A stretch of 64,000 nt of DNA from Halobacillus campisalis (GCF_030345335.1 NZ_JAPVRC010000010.1:26641-90640), one strand, 5' to 3'; counted from the first letter of the stretch, positions 53,949 through 63,127 are shown. Program-made: numbers and translations. Notes: a model not told the origin generated them from the sequence alone.

Positions 53949-54224
53949 TTGTCCGATAGCATGCGAGAGATTGTCATTCGGATTCCGGATAACCTACTAG
54001 TTGAAGTTGATGGACAGGTTCAACTCGAAAACAGTGATCGGAGCGATTTCATGTGTAAAGCAACGAAAATGTATTTGCGTGAAGAAAAACAGAGGCATAT
54101 TTTAGAATCCATGCGACGTGGATATATGGAAATGGCTAAAATCAATCTTAATATCGCTTCAGAATCGTTTCAGGCCGAAGAGGAGGCAGATCACACCCTG
54201 GAACAATTAGTGAGCGGGGTGTGA
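53949..54224 (+). CDS. ndoAI: Antitoxin EndoAI (MazE-like, ribbon-helix-helix)
   Basis: 91 residues. [40 protein letters not shown] is the ribbon-helix-helix DNA-binding part; [23 protein letters not shown] C-terminus (here [16 protein letters not shown]) matches B. subtilis EndoAI and binds the toxin. The start is TTG, eight bases after GGAGGT; ATG at 53943 is too close to it. Overlap and order with the toxin are conserved in bacilli. Confidence 0.93.
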   Translation: MSDSMREIVIRIPDNLLVEVDGQVQLENSDRSDFMCKATKMYLREEKQRHILESMRRGYMEMAKINLNIASESFQAEEEADHTLEQLVSGV

Positions 54225-54229
54225 AGTCG

Positions 54230-54580
54230 GTGATAGTCAAACGAGGAGATGTTTATTTCGCTGATTTGTCCCCAGTTGTAGGATCGGAGCAAGGTGGAGT
54301 CCGTCCAGTGCTCATTCTTCAAAACGATATCGGGAATCGTTTCAGCCCTACAGTAATTATAGCCGCGATTACCGCACAAATACAAAAAGCCAAACTACCA
54401 ACTCATGTCGAAATTAATGCTGAAAAATATGGTTTCGAACGAAATTCTGTTATTCTGTTGGAACAAATCAGAACGATTGATAAACAGCGTTTGACCGACA
54501 AGATTACTCAACTAGATGAGCCGATGATGCAGCAGGTGAACGAAGCGCTGCAAATCAGCTTAGGGCTTATAGACTTTTAA
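54230..54580 (+). CDS. ndoA: mRNA interferase EndoA (MazF type)
   Basis: 116 residues. [61 protein letters not shown] is nearly the B. subtilis EndoA (YdcE) sequence, a ribonuclease cutting at UACAU. The Arg of GGVRP and Thr of AAITAQ are the catalytic pair of the family. GTG at 54230 gives the conserved M-I-V-K-R-G start; an upstream GTG at 54221 overlaps the antitoxin stop. Confidence 0.96.
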   Translation: MIVKRGDVYFADLSPVVGSEQGGVRPVLILQNDIGNRFSPTVIIAAITAQIQKAKLPTHVEINAEKYGFERNSVILLEQIRTIDKQRLTDKITQLDEPMMQQVNEALQISLGLIDF

Positions 54581-54583
54581 TGA

Positions 54584-54620
54584 TAAAGTTGTCCATCAGA
54601 GGCAGCTTTATTTTTATTTG
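54584..54620 (+). terminator. Terminator after ndoA
   Basis: AAAGTTGTC and GGCAGCTTT pair (with G-U pairs) and are followed by ATTTTTATTT. Confidence 0.55.
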
Positions 54621-54648
54621 CGGAAAAAATGATAGAATAGCTTGGAAT

Positions 54649-54718
54649 GAAACCATGAAGCGGAGCATTCGGGTGCCTTGTAAAGAAGGAAACCCAGGCT
54701 GCTGCTTTCATGGTTTTA
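54649..54718. other. Long imperfect hairpin of unknown role
   Basis: AAACCATGAAGC and GCTTTCATGGTTT close a stem about 70 bases long with an inner GGGTGCC...GGAAACCC region and a following TTTT. It lies in the gene-free stretch 54581-54935 before rsbR. It could be a second terminator on either strand or a structured RNA. I do not recognise a riboswitch family. Confidence 0.45.
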
Positions 54719-54734
54719 TTTGCCACATTACATT

Positions 54735-54760
54735 GAACACCTGCCACAGGTGTATTTTTG
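54735..54760 (+). terminator. Second terminator before rsbR
   Basis: ACACCTG and CAGGTGT form a seven-base-pair stem with a two-base loop, followed by ATTTTTGTT. The 170 bases from here to rsbR are AT-rich with a TATAAT at about 54870 but no clear -35 box. Confidence 0.6.
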
Positions 54761-54935
54761 TTAAATAACGTGGAAAAATAACTAATTTAGTTGGCGTCTT
54801 GGACTTAAAAAGTATAAAATAAAACTAATTAGTATATTTACGTAGTAATTTTTGATAACATTATTTTTGTATAATGTTTTGACCGTGAGAAGGACGTCTA
54901 GGATATAAAGAATGCAGGAAATTCGGAGGTTTAGT

Positions 54936-55805
54936 ATGGATCAGAAACTGAAAGATATTGTAATTGGACATAGTGATGACATCGTCAAGATGTGGCTTGA
55001 GGAAGTGAATAAGAAAAAATCTAGTGATTATACAGCTACGATTTCCGATGAGCTTTTTGAAAGCACTAACCGTGAATTCGTGAATGTCATATTCACTAGT
55101 ATCGAAAAATCGGGACTGACTAATGACTTGAATGATTTTTCTGAACGTCTTATCAACCTCGGGTGGCCGCTCAGCTATTTGACGGACGGGATGCAGGTGT
55201 TCCGTCGAGTCATCACAGAATACATTCTCAAACAATCTGAGCAGATCGACTCGGATTATTTTGCAGAAGTACTTAGAAAAGTTGATGGATGGGTCGATCC
55301 CGTCATCAACCAGCTCGTGAACGAATATTCTGGAAGCTGGGAACACATCGTATCTCTCCAAAGAGTTGCTCTGCAAGAACTATCTGCACCTTTAATTCCA
55401 GTTATGGACAATATCACGATTATGCCTCTCATCGGAACGATCGATACAGAGAGAGCCAAACTGATCATGGAGAACCTTCTTGATGGTGTGATCAAGCACA
55501 ATGCGGAAGTCGTCTTGATCGATATCACCGGAGTTCCCGTCGTCGATACGATGGTCGCGCACCATATCATCCAGGCGGCTGAAGCTGTGCGTTTGATCGG
55601 CTCACGCTGTATATTAGTAGGAATACGACCTGAAATTGCTCAAACTATTGTCAATCTGGGAATCGACCTGGGCAAATTCCCGACGAAAAGTTCCCTCAGA
55701 AAAGGGTTCAAGTCCGCATTGGAATTGACGAACCGCACGATCGAAGATGTACAGTCAAAAGAACAAGATATAGAAAATTTAATTGATTCTCTAAACAGGG
55801 AGTGA
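54936..55805 (+). CDS. rsbR: Stressosome protein RsbR
   Basis: 289 residues. The N-terminal helical globin-like domain (about 1-150) senses input; the C-terminal STAS domain has [52 protein letters not shown] and [19 protein letters not shown]. The conserved threonines phosphorylated by RsbT are probably T205 and T237. With RsbS it forms the stressosome that holds RsbT. GGAGG lies six bases before ATG at 54936. It is first in the rsb-sigB operon. Confidence 0.95.
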   Translation: MDQKLKDIVIGHSDDIVKMWLEEVNKKKSSDYTATISDELFESTNREFVNVIFTSIEKSGLTNDLNDFSERLINLGWPLSYLTDGMQVFRRVITEYILKQSEQIDSDYFAEVLRKVDGWVDPVINQLVNEYSGSWEHIVSLQRVALQELSAPLIPVMDNITIMPLIGTIDTERAKLIMENLLDGVIKHNAEVVLIDITGVPVVDTMVAHHIIQAAEAVRLIGSRCILVGIRPEIAQTIVNLGIDLGKFPTKSSLRKGFKSALELTNRTIEDVQSKEQDIENLIDSLNRE

Positions 55806-55810
55806 TCGAG

Positions 55811-56167
55811 ATGAGAATACCTATTCTGAAGCTTCATAACTATCTGCTCATTTCAATTCAAATCGATTTAGATGATCAGACGGCTATACAGTTTCAAGAA
55901 GATCTATTGAGTAAGATCCATGAAAGTGGAGCGACTGGTGTAGTCATCGACCTCACATCAGTAGATATTATTGATTCATTCATAGCAAAAGTACTTGGAG
56001 ACGTAGTGACTATGTCAGACCTGATGGGTGCTAAGGTTGTATTGACTGGAATCCAGCCAGCCGTTGCAATGACGCTTATTGATCTTGGCATTCATATGCA
56101 GGATGTTCCTACTGCTCTAGATTTAGAACAAGGATTGATCAAACTTCGCCAGGAATTGGAGGAGTAG
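55811..56167 (+). CDS. rsbS: Stressosome scaffold RsbS
   Basis: 118 residues, a single STAS domain: [90 protein letters not shown]. Ser56 in DIIDSFIAK is the RsbT phosphorylation site. GGGAG precedes ATG at 55811; it overlaps no more than a few bases with rsbR. Confidence 0.97.
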   Translation: MRIPILKLHNYLLISIQIDLDDQTAIQFQEDLLSKIHESGATGVVIDLTSVDIIDSFIAKVLGDVVTMSDLMGAKVVLTGIQPAVAMTLIDLGIHMQDVPTALDLEQGLIKLRQELEE

Positions 56168-56169
56168 TT

Positions 56170-56571
56170 ATGGACTTCCAATCCTGTGTCAATATTAAAA
56201 AAGAATGGGATATTGTCGGAGCTCGTCAGCTTGGGCGTGATATAGCCCGTAAGATCGGATTTGGAACTGTCGATCAAGCACGCATAGCCACTGCAATCTC
56301 AGAATTAGCAAGAAACATTTATTTGTACGCTGGGACAGGTAAGATATGCTTTGAAGCTATTGAAGATATGAATCATAAAGGTTTAAGGATAGTAGCAATG
56401 GATGACGGACCTGGAATCAAAGAATTGAGTCAAGTGATGGAGGATGGTTTTTCAACCTCTGGAGGACTTGGAGCTGGGTTGCCTGGTGTTAAACGATTGA
56501 TGGACGACTTTGATATTCAATCAGAAGACGGTAAAGGAACAGAGATTAAAGCAGTCAAATGGCTCCGTTAA
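56170..56571 (+). CDS. rsbT: Switch protein kinase RsbT
   Basis: 133 residues, GHKL-type serine kinase. WDIVGARQLGRDIARKIGFGTVDQARIATAISELARNIYLYAGTG contains the N box (E-L-A-R-N) and VAMDDGPGIKEL and GLGAGLPGVKRLMDDF the G boxes. It phosphorylates RsbR and RsbS and, when released, activates RsbU. It begins two bases after rsbS. Confidence 0.97.
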   Translation: MDFQSCVNIKKEWDIVGARQLGRDIARKIGFGTVDQARIATAISELARNIYLYAGTGKICFEAIEDMNHKGLRIVAMDDGPGIKELSQVMEDGFSTSGGLGAGLPGVKRLMDDFDIQSEDGKGTEIKAVKWLR

Positions 56572-56583
56572 AGGAGGTTTAAG

Positions 56584-57594
56584 ATGAGTACACTTAAACT
56601 CGATTTAGAAAACTATAAAGAGCTGATGCAGCAATATATTGAAACACAAGATGAACAAGCTCTCTATCAAGCAGAGCAGTTCAGCAAGCATTCTATGCAG
56701 CAGAATATTTCACCAGAGGAAATTATTAATGTGCATGTCCAATCTTTACAACACTTGTACCCGGATATGCCTGAACATATTCGTTCTTCTCTGGATTTTT
56801 TATTAGAAACGATGATTTCTTATGGATTGGCTTATCAGGAATATCAATCCCTAAGAGAGAGACAGCTGGAATTGAAATCGGAAATTTCAGTAGCTGCTAA
56901 TATGCAGAAAACGTTGCTGGCCACGGAAAAACCGGAGATTGAAGGTCTTGATGTAGGGGCGATCAGTATCCCAGCTAAGCAGATGAACGGGGATTACTAC
57001 CATTTTGTAAAAGATGACAGTGGAGCTCTTGGTGTAGCGATTGCTGACGTAGTCGGCAAAGGCGTGCCTGCTGCATTATGCATGTCGATGATCAAATACT
57101 CTATGGACAGTTTTCCTGAAAACCGTATGGATCCAGGGGTCATCCTTGGCAGCTTGAACCGAGTGGTCGAAAGAAACGTAGATTCCAGTATGTTCATCAC
57201 GATGTTCTATGGCTTATATAATATTAACAATCATACCTTCCGTTTTTCTTCGGCCGGTCATGAGCCAGGTTATTATTATGATAGCAAACAGGATTATTTC
57301 GAAGAGATCGATGCATCTGGCCTTGTACTGGGTGTTTCTCCTGAGGCGACCTATGAACAATGTACGAAGGAAGTCCACGTTGGAGATATGATCATCATGC
57401 TGACAGATGGAGTCACTGAATGCCGTCAGGGCGATCGATTCATCGAAGAAGATGAAGTGTTGGAGATCATTAAACAATACGCACATCTGCCGGCGCAGGA
57501 AACAGTAGAACATGTGTACAAGCATTTTGAAAGACTTCAGGACTTTCAACTGAGAGATGATTTCACTTTAATCATTTTAAAAAGAAAGGTTTAA
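56584..57594 (+). CDS. rsbU: Serine phosphatase RsbU (PP2C type)
   Basis: 336 residues. Residues 1-85 are the helical domain that binds RsbT. The PPM phosphatase domain has PAKQMNGDYYHFVKDDSGALGVAIADVVGKGVPAALCMSM, FRFSSAGHEPGYYY, MIIMLTDGVTECR and LRDDFTLIILKRK, with the metal-binding Asp residues. It dephosphorylates RsbV. Its stop codon lies within the -35 box of the sigma-B promoter for rsbV. Confidence 0.96.
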   Translation: MSTLKLDLENYKELMQQYIETQDEQALYQAEQFSKHSMQQNISPEEIINVHVQSLQHLYPDMPEHIRSSLDFLLETMISYGLAYQEYQSLRERQLELKSEISVAANMQKTLLATEKPEIEGLDVGAISIPAKQMNGDYYHFVKDDSGALGVAIADVVGKGVPAALCMSMIKYSMDSFPENRMDPGVILGSLNRVVERNVDSSMFITMFYGLYNINNHTFRFSSAGHEPGYYYDSKQDYFEEIDASGLVLGVSPEATYEQCTKEVHVGDMIIMLTDGVTECRQGDRFIEEDEVLEIIKQYAHLPAQETVEHVYKHFERLQDFQLRDDFTLIILKRKV

Positions 57595-57614
57595 GCTAAG
57601 TTCATGAAGGGTAT
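57589..57614 (+). promoter_or_regulatory. Sigma-B promoter of rsbV-rsbW-sigB-rsbX
   Basis: GTTTAA (57589-57594), a 14-bp spacer and GGGTAT (57609-57614) match the sigma-B consensus perfectly. The position at the end of rsbU is the known autoregulatory site of the B. subtilis operon. Confidence 0.93.
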
Positions 57615-57658
57615 GCTCCCTCTAATGAGCTATTTTAGGAATACGGGAGGCGAATGGA

Positions 57659-57988
57659 ATGAACCTGACGATAGATGTGACAAACAAAGAGAAAATCACC
57701 ACTGTTTCTTTAGCAGGGGAAGTCGATGCATTTACGGCTCCGAAGTTAAAAGAAACTTTATTGCCTTTGACAAAAGAAAGTGGTCAAACGATAGAGGTCG
57801 ACCTTCAAGAAGTAAGTTATATGGATTCTACCGGACTGGGTGTATTCATCAGTGCGCTGAAATCAACGAAAGAGCATGATACTGCACTCAAGCTTATTCA
57901 AATGCAGGAACGTGTCTACCGATTATTCAAGATTACCGGCCTGACCGAGATTATGGACATTGATAATACAGTACGAGGTGGAATGTAA
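57659..57988 (+). CDS. rsbV: Anti-anti-sigma factor RsbV
   Basis: 109 residues, STAS fold. VSLAGEVDAFTAPKLKETLLPL and EVSYMDSTGLGVFISALK carry the phosphorylatable Ser57. Unphosphorylated RsbV binds RsbW and frees sigma-B. AGGCG precedes the ATG. Confidence 0.97.
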   Translation: MNLTIDVTNKEKITTVSLAGEVDAFTAPKLKETLLPLTKESGQTIEVDLQEVSYMDSTGLGVFISALKSTKEHDTALKLIQMQERVYRLFKITGLTEIMDIDNTVRGGM

Positions 57989-57990
57989 TC

Positions 57991-58464
57991 ATGGAACCAT
58001 TTGATTTTGTTGAGGTTAAAGTTCCTGCAAAAGCTGAATATGTTGGTGTCGTTCGTTTAAGTACTTCAGGAATTGCCAATCGGATGGGTTTCGCTTATGA
58101 AGAAATCGAAGATCTGAAGGTCGCAATTTCAGAAGCGATTACGAATGCTGTAAAGCACGCGTACAACGATTCTGGCGAAGGCGAAATCACGATCGGTTTT
58201 GGAGTATATCAAGACAGGCTGGAAGTCATGGTAGCTGATCATGGCGGAAGCTTCAATTTAGGTGAAATCAAAGAAGATATCGGACCATACCAGCACAAAG
58301 ATGATATCGGCGAGCTGCGGGAAGGTGGTTTTGGTCTCTTTTTGATTGACGCTTTAATGGATAAAGTAGAAATCAACAGTAAATATGGAGTTATTGTCCT
58401 AATGACAAAATACCTTCATGAAAATGAGGTGGGTCAAGATGGCGACCAAATCTCAACATCATAA
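57991..58464 (+). CDS. rsbW: Anti-sigma factor and kinase RsbW
   Basis: 157 residues. VAISEAITNAVKHAYNDSGEGEITI is the N box of the GHKL fold, VMVADHGGSFNL and GELREGGFGLFLIDALMD the G boxes. It binds sigma-B and phosphorylates RsbV. The last 26 bases overlap the sigB start. Confidence 0.96.
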   Translation: MEPFDFVEVKVPAKAEYVGVVRLSTSGIANRMGFAYEEIEDLKVAISEAITNAVKHAYNDSGEGEITIGFGVYQDRLEVMVADHGGSFNLGEIKEDIGPYQHKDDIGELREGGFGLFLIDALMDKVEINSKYGVIVLMTKYLHENEVGQDGDQISTS

Positions 58465-59218
58465 TGATGAGGTGTACGAATGGATCGCATTTTTACAAGA
58501 AAATCCGCGCGACGAAGAAGTACAGGAAAAGATTGTTCTAGTCTATAATGATTTGGTTGAATCGATCGCAAGGAAGTATTCCAAAAACAGTACCATTCAT
58601 GAAGATTTGGTGCAGGTAGGAATGCTAGGTCTGCTTGCGGCAATCCGCAGATACGACCCGGATTTCGGTAAATCTTTTGAGTCATTCGCCATTCCGACGA
58701 TCATTGGTGAAATCAAACGTTTCATTCGTGATAAAACTTGGAGTGTCCATGTACCAAGACGAATTAAAGAACTTGGTCCTAAGATCAAGAAGGCTGCAGA
58801 AGAATTGACGAGTCAGCTTCAGCGGTCACCATCCGTAATTGAAATTGCGGATTATCTTGAGGTTTCTGAAGAAGATGTGCTTGAGACGATGGAAATGGGC
58901 AAAAGCTACAAAGCACTTTCCGTCGATCGTAAAATTGAAGCAGATTCAGATGGCAGTACCGTGACCATTCTCGACTTGATCGGCAACCCGGAAGGCGGAT
59001 ATGATCAAATTGATCAAAAGATGCTCCTTCAAAAAGTTCTGCCGATCTTAAGCGAACGCGAACAAGAAATTCTTCAATGCACGTATTTTGAAAATATGAG
59101 CCAAAAAGATACAGGTGAACAATTGGGCATCTCGCAAATGCACGTTTCCCGCCTTCAGCGTCGCGCACTCAGGAAATTGAAAGAAGCTCTTCAGGCAGAA
59201 TCGGTCGAGGCGTTCTAA
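58439..59218 (+). CDS. sigB: General stress sigma factor B
   Basis: 259 residues. Region 2 holds HEDLVQVGMLGLLAAIRRYDPDFGKSFESFAIPTIIGEIKRFIRDKTWSVHVPRRIKELG, region 3 VIEIADYLEVSEEDVLETMEMGKSYKALSVD, and region 4 LSEREQEILQCTYFENMSQKDTGEQLGISQMHVSRLQRRALRKL. This is close to B. subtilis sigma-B. Start ATG 58439 follows GAGGTGGG and lies inside rsbW. It directs the general stress response. Confidence 0.97.
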   Translation: MATKSQHHNDEVYEWIAFLQENPRDEEVQEKIVLVYNDLVESIARKYSKNSTIHEDLVQVGMLGLLAAIRRYDPDFGKSFESFAIPTIIGEIKRFIRDKTWSVHVPRRIKELGPKIKKAAEELTSQLQRSPSVIEIADYLEVSEEDVLETMEMGKSYKALSVDRKIEADSDGSTVTILDLIGNPEGGYDQIDQKMLLQKVLPILSEREQEILQCTYFENMSQKDTGEQLGISQMHVSRLQRRALRKLKEALQAESVEAF

Positions 59219-59815
59219 TTGCAAGAAGAATTATCAAGAGTAGCTATTTCCATATACCAGAAGGCGAAAAAAGGAAACTACTATTGTGGAGATAGTTATT
59301 ACTACAAAGAGACTGATGAAGGATTTATTTGCGCTTTAGCTGATGGTCTAGGCAGTGGGGAAATGGCATGGGATTCTTCTCAGGCCGTGATGGATGTGAT
59401 CGAGCAATATCCGGATCTGGACATTGAAACGATCATAAAAAAATGCAATGATGCTTTACTCGGAAAACGCGGGGTAGTGCTAGGCATACTTAAGATCGAC
59501 TTCAATAAACAATCCTATTCATATTCCTCTATCGGAAATATCGGCATCATTACGATCGATATCGATGGTAATCGCGGCCGAAACATTCCTTTAGCGGGCT
59601 ATCTAGCTGGCTACCCTAGAAAACTTAGAGTGTCGCACGGGAAAGCAGAAGCTGGTATGGTGTTCCTTCTATTTTCAGATGGAGTGCTGGACCGCCGCTT
59701 ATCTCCCAAGCATACGAGCAGCCGCAATATAAAGGTGATCACCGAACAGTATAAAGAGCTTTATGGAGAATCGCGGGAAGACGATACAACGCTGATCGCC
59801 ATGAAGTACAAATAG
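59219..59815 (+). CDS. rsbX: Feedback serine phosphatase RsbX
   Basis: 198 residues, PPM family. GNYYCGDSYYYKETDEGFICALADGLGSGEMAWDSS and FLLFSDGVLDRRLS, then REDDTTLIAMKYK, give the metal-binding Asp pattern. RsbX dephosphorylates RsbR and RsbS and resets the stressosome. It starts with TTG right after the sigB stop, GAGG being eight bases upstream. Confidence 0.95.
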   Translation: MQEELSRVAISIYQKAKKGNYYCGDSYYYKETDEGFICALADGLGSGEMAWDSSQAVMDVIEQYPDLDIETIIKKCNDALLGKRGVVLGILKIDFNKQSYSYSSIGNIGIITIDIDGNRGRNIPLAGYLAGYPRKLRVSHGKAEAGMVFLLFSDGVLDRRLSPKHTSSRNIKVITEQYKELYGESREDDTTLIAMKYK

Positions 59816-59816
59816 T

Positions 59817-59856
59817 AGGGACCTTACTCTGAGTATTACAGATAAGGTCCCTTAAT
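59817..59856 (+). terminator. Terminator of the rsb-sigB operon
   Basis: AGGGACCTTA and TAAGGTCCCT form a ten-base-pair stem followed by TAATT. T tract is short. Confidence 0.7.
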
Positions 59857-59908
59857 TGTGGAGAAAATCTGATACAATAATAAGGAAGTATAGTGAGGGG
59901 GCATATTT

Positions 59909-62068
59909 TTGAGTAACACGAATGAACTGATGCAGTTAGTAGCAAAACAAACACAGTTGGCGATCCAACCGATCCAACAAGTCATCCAGTTATTAGATGA
60001 AGGTAATACCGTACCGTTCATTGCGCGCTATCGTAAAGAGCTGACGGGCGGTCTTGATGAAGTGCAGATCAAAACTATCGAAGATCAATGGACATATGTA
60101 CAAAATGTTTCGCAGCGTAAAGAAGAAGTGATTCGTCTTATAGATGAACAAGGAAAACTGACCGATGAACTGAAAAAAGATATCGAAGAAGCAACCCAAT
60201 TACAGAAAATCGAAGATCTCTACCGTCCATATAAACAGAAGCGAAGAACCCGTGCGACAGTGGCAAAAGAGAAAGGACTTGAGCCTCTCGCGTTGAAAGT
60301 GTGGGAGCAGAGCGATTTCAATTTTGAAGAAGCAGCAAAAGAGTATTTCTCCGAAGAGCACGAGCTTACTTCTGTTGAGGATGTCACTCTTGGAGTGAAT
60401 GATATTCTAGCGGAATGGATTTCTGATGACCCTGACTATCGGGATAAAATCCGCCAGCAGACGTTCAAGTCAGGAACGATAGAATCGAAAGCTAAGAATG
60501 CGGAGAAGGACGAAAAATCCATATTTGAAATGTATTACGAATATCAGGAGCCTGTCCGCTCGATCGCATCGCATAGAGTCCTTGCATTAAACCGCGGGGA
60601 GAAGGAAGATGTCTTGAAAGTGGCCGTGCACCCGCCAGAAGAAAGCATCATTTCTTTCTTGGAGCGACGGGTCATTAAATCGTCGGCGTCTGATGAAGTC
60701 CGGACGATTTTAAAGACAGCCATCTCTGACAGTTATAAACGACTGATCCAACCCTCCATCGAAAGGGAAATCAGGAATGCTCTTTCAGAAACCGCGGAAG
60801 AAAAAGCGATCGATGTCTTCTCAAGCAACCTGAAGAGCCTGTTATTGCAGCCTCCTCTTAAAGGAAAGGTCGTATTAGGTGTTGACCCTGCGTATCGGAC
60901 AGGTTGTAAACTGGCCGTCATAGATGAAACAGGAAAGGTGTTAGAAATATCGGTCATCTACCCGACACCGCCAAGAAGTGATGTAAAAGCTTCTCAAGAT
61001 AAAATTCGTTCATATTTCAATAAATACCCGATCGAATTGATTGCGGTGGGTAACGGAACCGCCTCAAGAGAAACAGAACAGTTTATTGCGGACATGATCC
61101 AAACATATTCCCTGGATGCCGCTTATATGATTGTCAATGAGGCAGGTGCGAGTGTATACTCAGCCTCGAAACTGGCTAGAGAAGAATTTCCTGACCTGCA
61201 GGTAGAAGAGAGAAGTGCGGTTTCCATAGCCCGTCGCGTCCAGGATCCTCTTGCTGAACTCGTAAAAATCGATCCGAAATCAATCGGAGTAGGACAATAT
61301 CAACACGATGTGACCCAGAAAAAACTAAACGAATCTCTTACCTTCGTCGTAGAAACAGCCGTGAACCAGGTGGGAGTCAACGTCAATACAGCTTCATCTT
61401 CTTTGTTGCAATACGTGTCAGGTCTGAGTAAAGCAGTCGCAAATAATGTAGTTAAGAAGAGGGATGAAATCGGAAAGTTTACGAGCAGGAAGCAGTTGAA
61501 AGATATTCCTAGACTCGGAGCGAAAACTTTCGAGCAAAGTATAGGTTTCCTTAGAGTGCTTGAAGGTGAAGAGCCTCTTGATAAAACATCAATCCACCCG
61601 GAAAGCTATAAAGCAGCCCGTTCTCTTTTGAAACTGGTGGATGCGTCACCGGCAGACCTTGGAAAAGAAGAAGTCGGTGAAAAGCTTGCTAAGCTGGACG
61701 TGAAAACGACGGCTGAACAGCTTGACGTAGGCGAGCCGACTTTAATGGATATCATCAAGTCTCTCAGAGAACCCGGCCGTGATCCGCGTGATGATCTTCC
61801 AAAACCTCTATTAAAAACGAACGTATTATCTATGGAAGATTTGGAACAAGGAATGGAGCTAGAAGGAACGGTTCGAAACGTAGTCGATTTTGGCGTATTC
61901 GTGGATATCGGCGTGAAACAAGATGGCCTTGTTCATATTTCCAAACTCTCCAACAAATTCGTGAAGCACCCAATGGACGTCGTTTCAGTAGGAGACGTTG
62001 TGACGGTATGGGTAGAGACAGTCGATACAAAAAAACAACGGATCGCATTGACGATGCAGAAAAAATAA
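59909..62068 (+). CDS. tex: Tex family RNA-binding transcription accessory protein
   Basis: 719 residues. FIARYRKELTGGLDEVQIKTIEDQW, VLGVDPAYRTGCKLAVIDETGKVLE (YqgF-like domain) and VNEAGASVYSASKLAREEFP with the helix-hairpin-helix NTASSSLLQYVSGLSKAVANNVV are Tex landmarks. The C-terminal S1 domain reads GTVRNVVDFGVFVDIGVKQDGLVHISKL. Start is TTG, seven to eight bases after GAGGGGG. B. subtilis ydcI/tex has the same place. Confidence 0.95.
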   Translation: MSNTNELMQLVAKQTQLAIQPIQQVIQLLDEGNTVPFIARYRKELTGGLDEVQIKTIEDQWTYVQNVSQRKEEVIRLIDEQGKLTDELKKDIEEATQLQKIEDLYRPYKQKRRTRATVAKEKGLEPLALKVWEQSDFNFEEAAKEYFSEEHELTSVEDVTLGVNDILAEWISDDPDYRDKIRQQTFKSGTIESKAKNAEKDEKSIFEMYYEYQEPVRSIASHRVLALNRGEKEDVLKVAVHPPEESIISFLERRVIKSSASDEVRTILKTAISDSYKRLIQPSIEREIRNALSETAEEKAIDVFSSNLKSLLLQPPLKGKVVLGVDPAYRTGCKLAVIDETGKVLEISVIYPTPPRSDVKASQDKIRSYFNKYPIELIAVGNGTASRETEQFIADMIQTYSLDAAYMIVNEAGASVYSASKLAREEFPDLQVEERSAVSIARRVQDPLAELVKIDPKSIGVGQYQHDVTQKKLNESLTFVVETAVNQVGVNVNTASSSLLQYVSGLSKAVANNVVKKRDEIGKFTSRKQLKDIPRLGAKTFEQSIGFLRVLEGEEPLDKTSIHPESYKAARSLLKLVDASPADLGKEEVGEKLAKLDVKTTAEQLDVGEPTLMDIIKSLREPGRDPRDDLPKPLLKTNVLSMEDLEQGMELEGTVRNVVDFGVFVDIGVKQDGLVHISKLSNKFVKHPMDVVSVGDVVTVWVETVDTKKQRIALTMQKK

Positions 62069-62075
62069 AAGCAAA

Positions 62076-62112
62076 GAGCCTGGGAGACCTTGTCTTCCAG
62101 GTCAATTTTTGT
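62076..62112 (+). terminator. Terminator after tex
   Basis: GCCTGGGAGA and TCTTCCAGGT pair around CCTTG and are followed by CAATTTTTG. It overlaps the end of cmpA on the opposite strand. Confidence 0.7.
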
Positions 62113-62215
62113 GACGATGACGATAAAAGTACCAGCACTGATTGAGCATCTTGATTTGATACTTATCTTTATTTAGAAATGCATTCGACATTTGCTTCTG
62201 TAACCAACGGGGCAC
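62102..62215 (-). CDS. cmpA: Cortex morphogenetic protein CmpA
   Basis: 37 residues: VPRWLQKQMSNAFLNKDKYQ then IKMLNQCWYFYRHRHKN, which matches the small sporulation quality-control protein CmpA of B. subtilis in length and sequence (PNWLKKQM...YQIKLLNQCWYFYR). CmpA works with ClpXP to degrade SpoIVA in cells with cortex defects. Start is GTG, behind GGGAGGAG on the minus strand. Its presence says the organism forms spores. Confidence 0.92.
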   Translation of the reverse strand: MPRWLQKQMSNAFLNKDKYQIKMLNQCWYFYRHRHKN

Positions 62216-62230
62216 AGAAATCTCCTCCCT

Positions 62231-62259
62231 TTGAATTTCAGGAATATCCCATTTATAAT
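62231..62259 (+). promoter_or_regulatory. Promoter of the sprT-like gene
   Basis: TTGAAT, 17 bp and TATAAT, 32 bases before the start, in the 76-base gap between cmpA and the SprT-like gene. Confidence 0.6.
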
Positions 62260-62291
62260 AAAGTATGCAAAAATAAGGAGGGGTGTGCGTC

Positions 62292-62741
62292 ATGAATGTA
62301 AATCAACAGGAATTGCAGCAATGGACCGATCAGGTGTCCAGGCGTTTTTTTGGAAAACCATATATCGATTACGTAGAATTTAACCCTCGTTTAAGAACGA
62401 CGGGCGGTAGATATATCCCTTCCAGAAGAACCATTCAACTTAACCCGAAGTACTTGCGGGAACTGGGAGAAGAAGAATTCGAAGGGATCATCAAACACGA
62501 ACTCTGCCACTACCACCTTCATATAGAAGGAAAAGGATTCAATCATAGAGACCGTACCTTCAAGGACCTTCTGCGGAAAACCGGATCTCCGAGATTTTGT
62601 AAACCGCTGCCTTCAGAAAAAGAAAAACAACACCATACATACAAATGCTCTACATGCGGACAAAAGTACACACGCAAGAAGAAAATAAACGTCTCCAGGT
62701 TTGTATGCGGAAAATGTAAAGGAAAACTTAAAAAGGTGTAA
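62292..62741 (+). CDS. SprT-family metallopeptidase-like protein (YdcK)
   Basis: 149 residues. KHELCHYHLH is the zinc H-E-x-x-H motif. ARRTIQLNPKYL-type and GFNHRDRTFKDLL sequences follow the SprT fold, and YKCSTCGQKYTRKKKINVSRFVCGKCKGKLK is a C-terminal zinc ribbon with two CxxC pairs. It resembles B. subtilis YdcK. Function unproven. AAGGAGGGG precedes ATG at 62292. Confidence 0.93.
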   Translation: MNVNQQELQQWTDQVSRRFFGKPYIDYVEFNPRLRTTGGRYIPSRRTIQLNPKYLRELGEEEFEGIIKHELCHYHLHIEGKGFNHRDRTFKDLLRKTGSPRFCKPLPSEKEKQHHTYKCSTCGQKYTRKKKINVSRFVCGKCKGKLKKV

Positions 62742-62843
62742 AAAATACATTGACGAAAAACAGCTCCCCGTGTTAAATTAAATAAGCCCTAAACGAAAGG
62801 GCAAGTCGAAAAAACGGCTTTCTATTATTTTTTTGAAAGAGCA

Positions 62844-62872
62844 TTGACAACCTTATCGAAATGTTATAAGAT
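62844..62872 (+). promoter_or_regulatory. Promoter of the tRNA cluster
   Basis: TTGACA, 17 bp and TAAGAT, about 70 bases before tRNA-Asn. An AT-rich extended -10 region follows. Confidence 0.7.
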
Positions 62873-62940
62873 ATAAAACGTCGCTGACATTGCCAGCTTC
62901 CGAACACTTACATAGTTACAGTAAGTATTTCTAACATTAT

Positions 62941-63015
62941 TCCATCGTAGCTCAGTGGTAGAGCAATCGGCTGTTAACCGATCGGTCGTAGGTTCGAATC
63001 CTACCGATGGAGCCA
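62941..63015 (+). tRNA. tRNA-Asn (GTT)
   Basis: Cloverleaf with acceptor TCCATCG / CGATGGA, anticodon GTT in CTGTTAAC, TTCGAATC arm, encoded CCA. Confidence 0.97.
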
Positions 63016-63019
63016 TTAC

Positions 63020-63110
63020 GGAGAAGTACTCAAGTGGCTGAAGAGGCGCCCCTGCTAAGGGTGTAGGTCGCGCAAGCGGCGCGAGGGTTCAAATCCCTCC
63101 TTCTCCGCCA
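63020..63110 (+). tRNA. tRNA-Ser (GCT)
   Basis: 91 bases with a long variable arm (GTAGGTCGCGCAAGCGGCGC), acceptor GGAGAAG / CTTCTCC, anticodon GCT, encoded CCA. Confidence 0.97.
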
Positions 63111-63127
63111 TTTTTTATTGTTTAAAT

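Noticed and set aside
54649..54718. Riboswitch before rsbR
   Set aside because: The hairpin does not match any riboswitch consensus I can recall, and it is separated from rsbR by another terminator.
57604..57879. 91-codon frame upstream of and inside rsbV
   Set aside because: It is out of frame with rsbV, covers the sigma-B promoter region and has no family resemblance.
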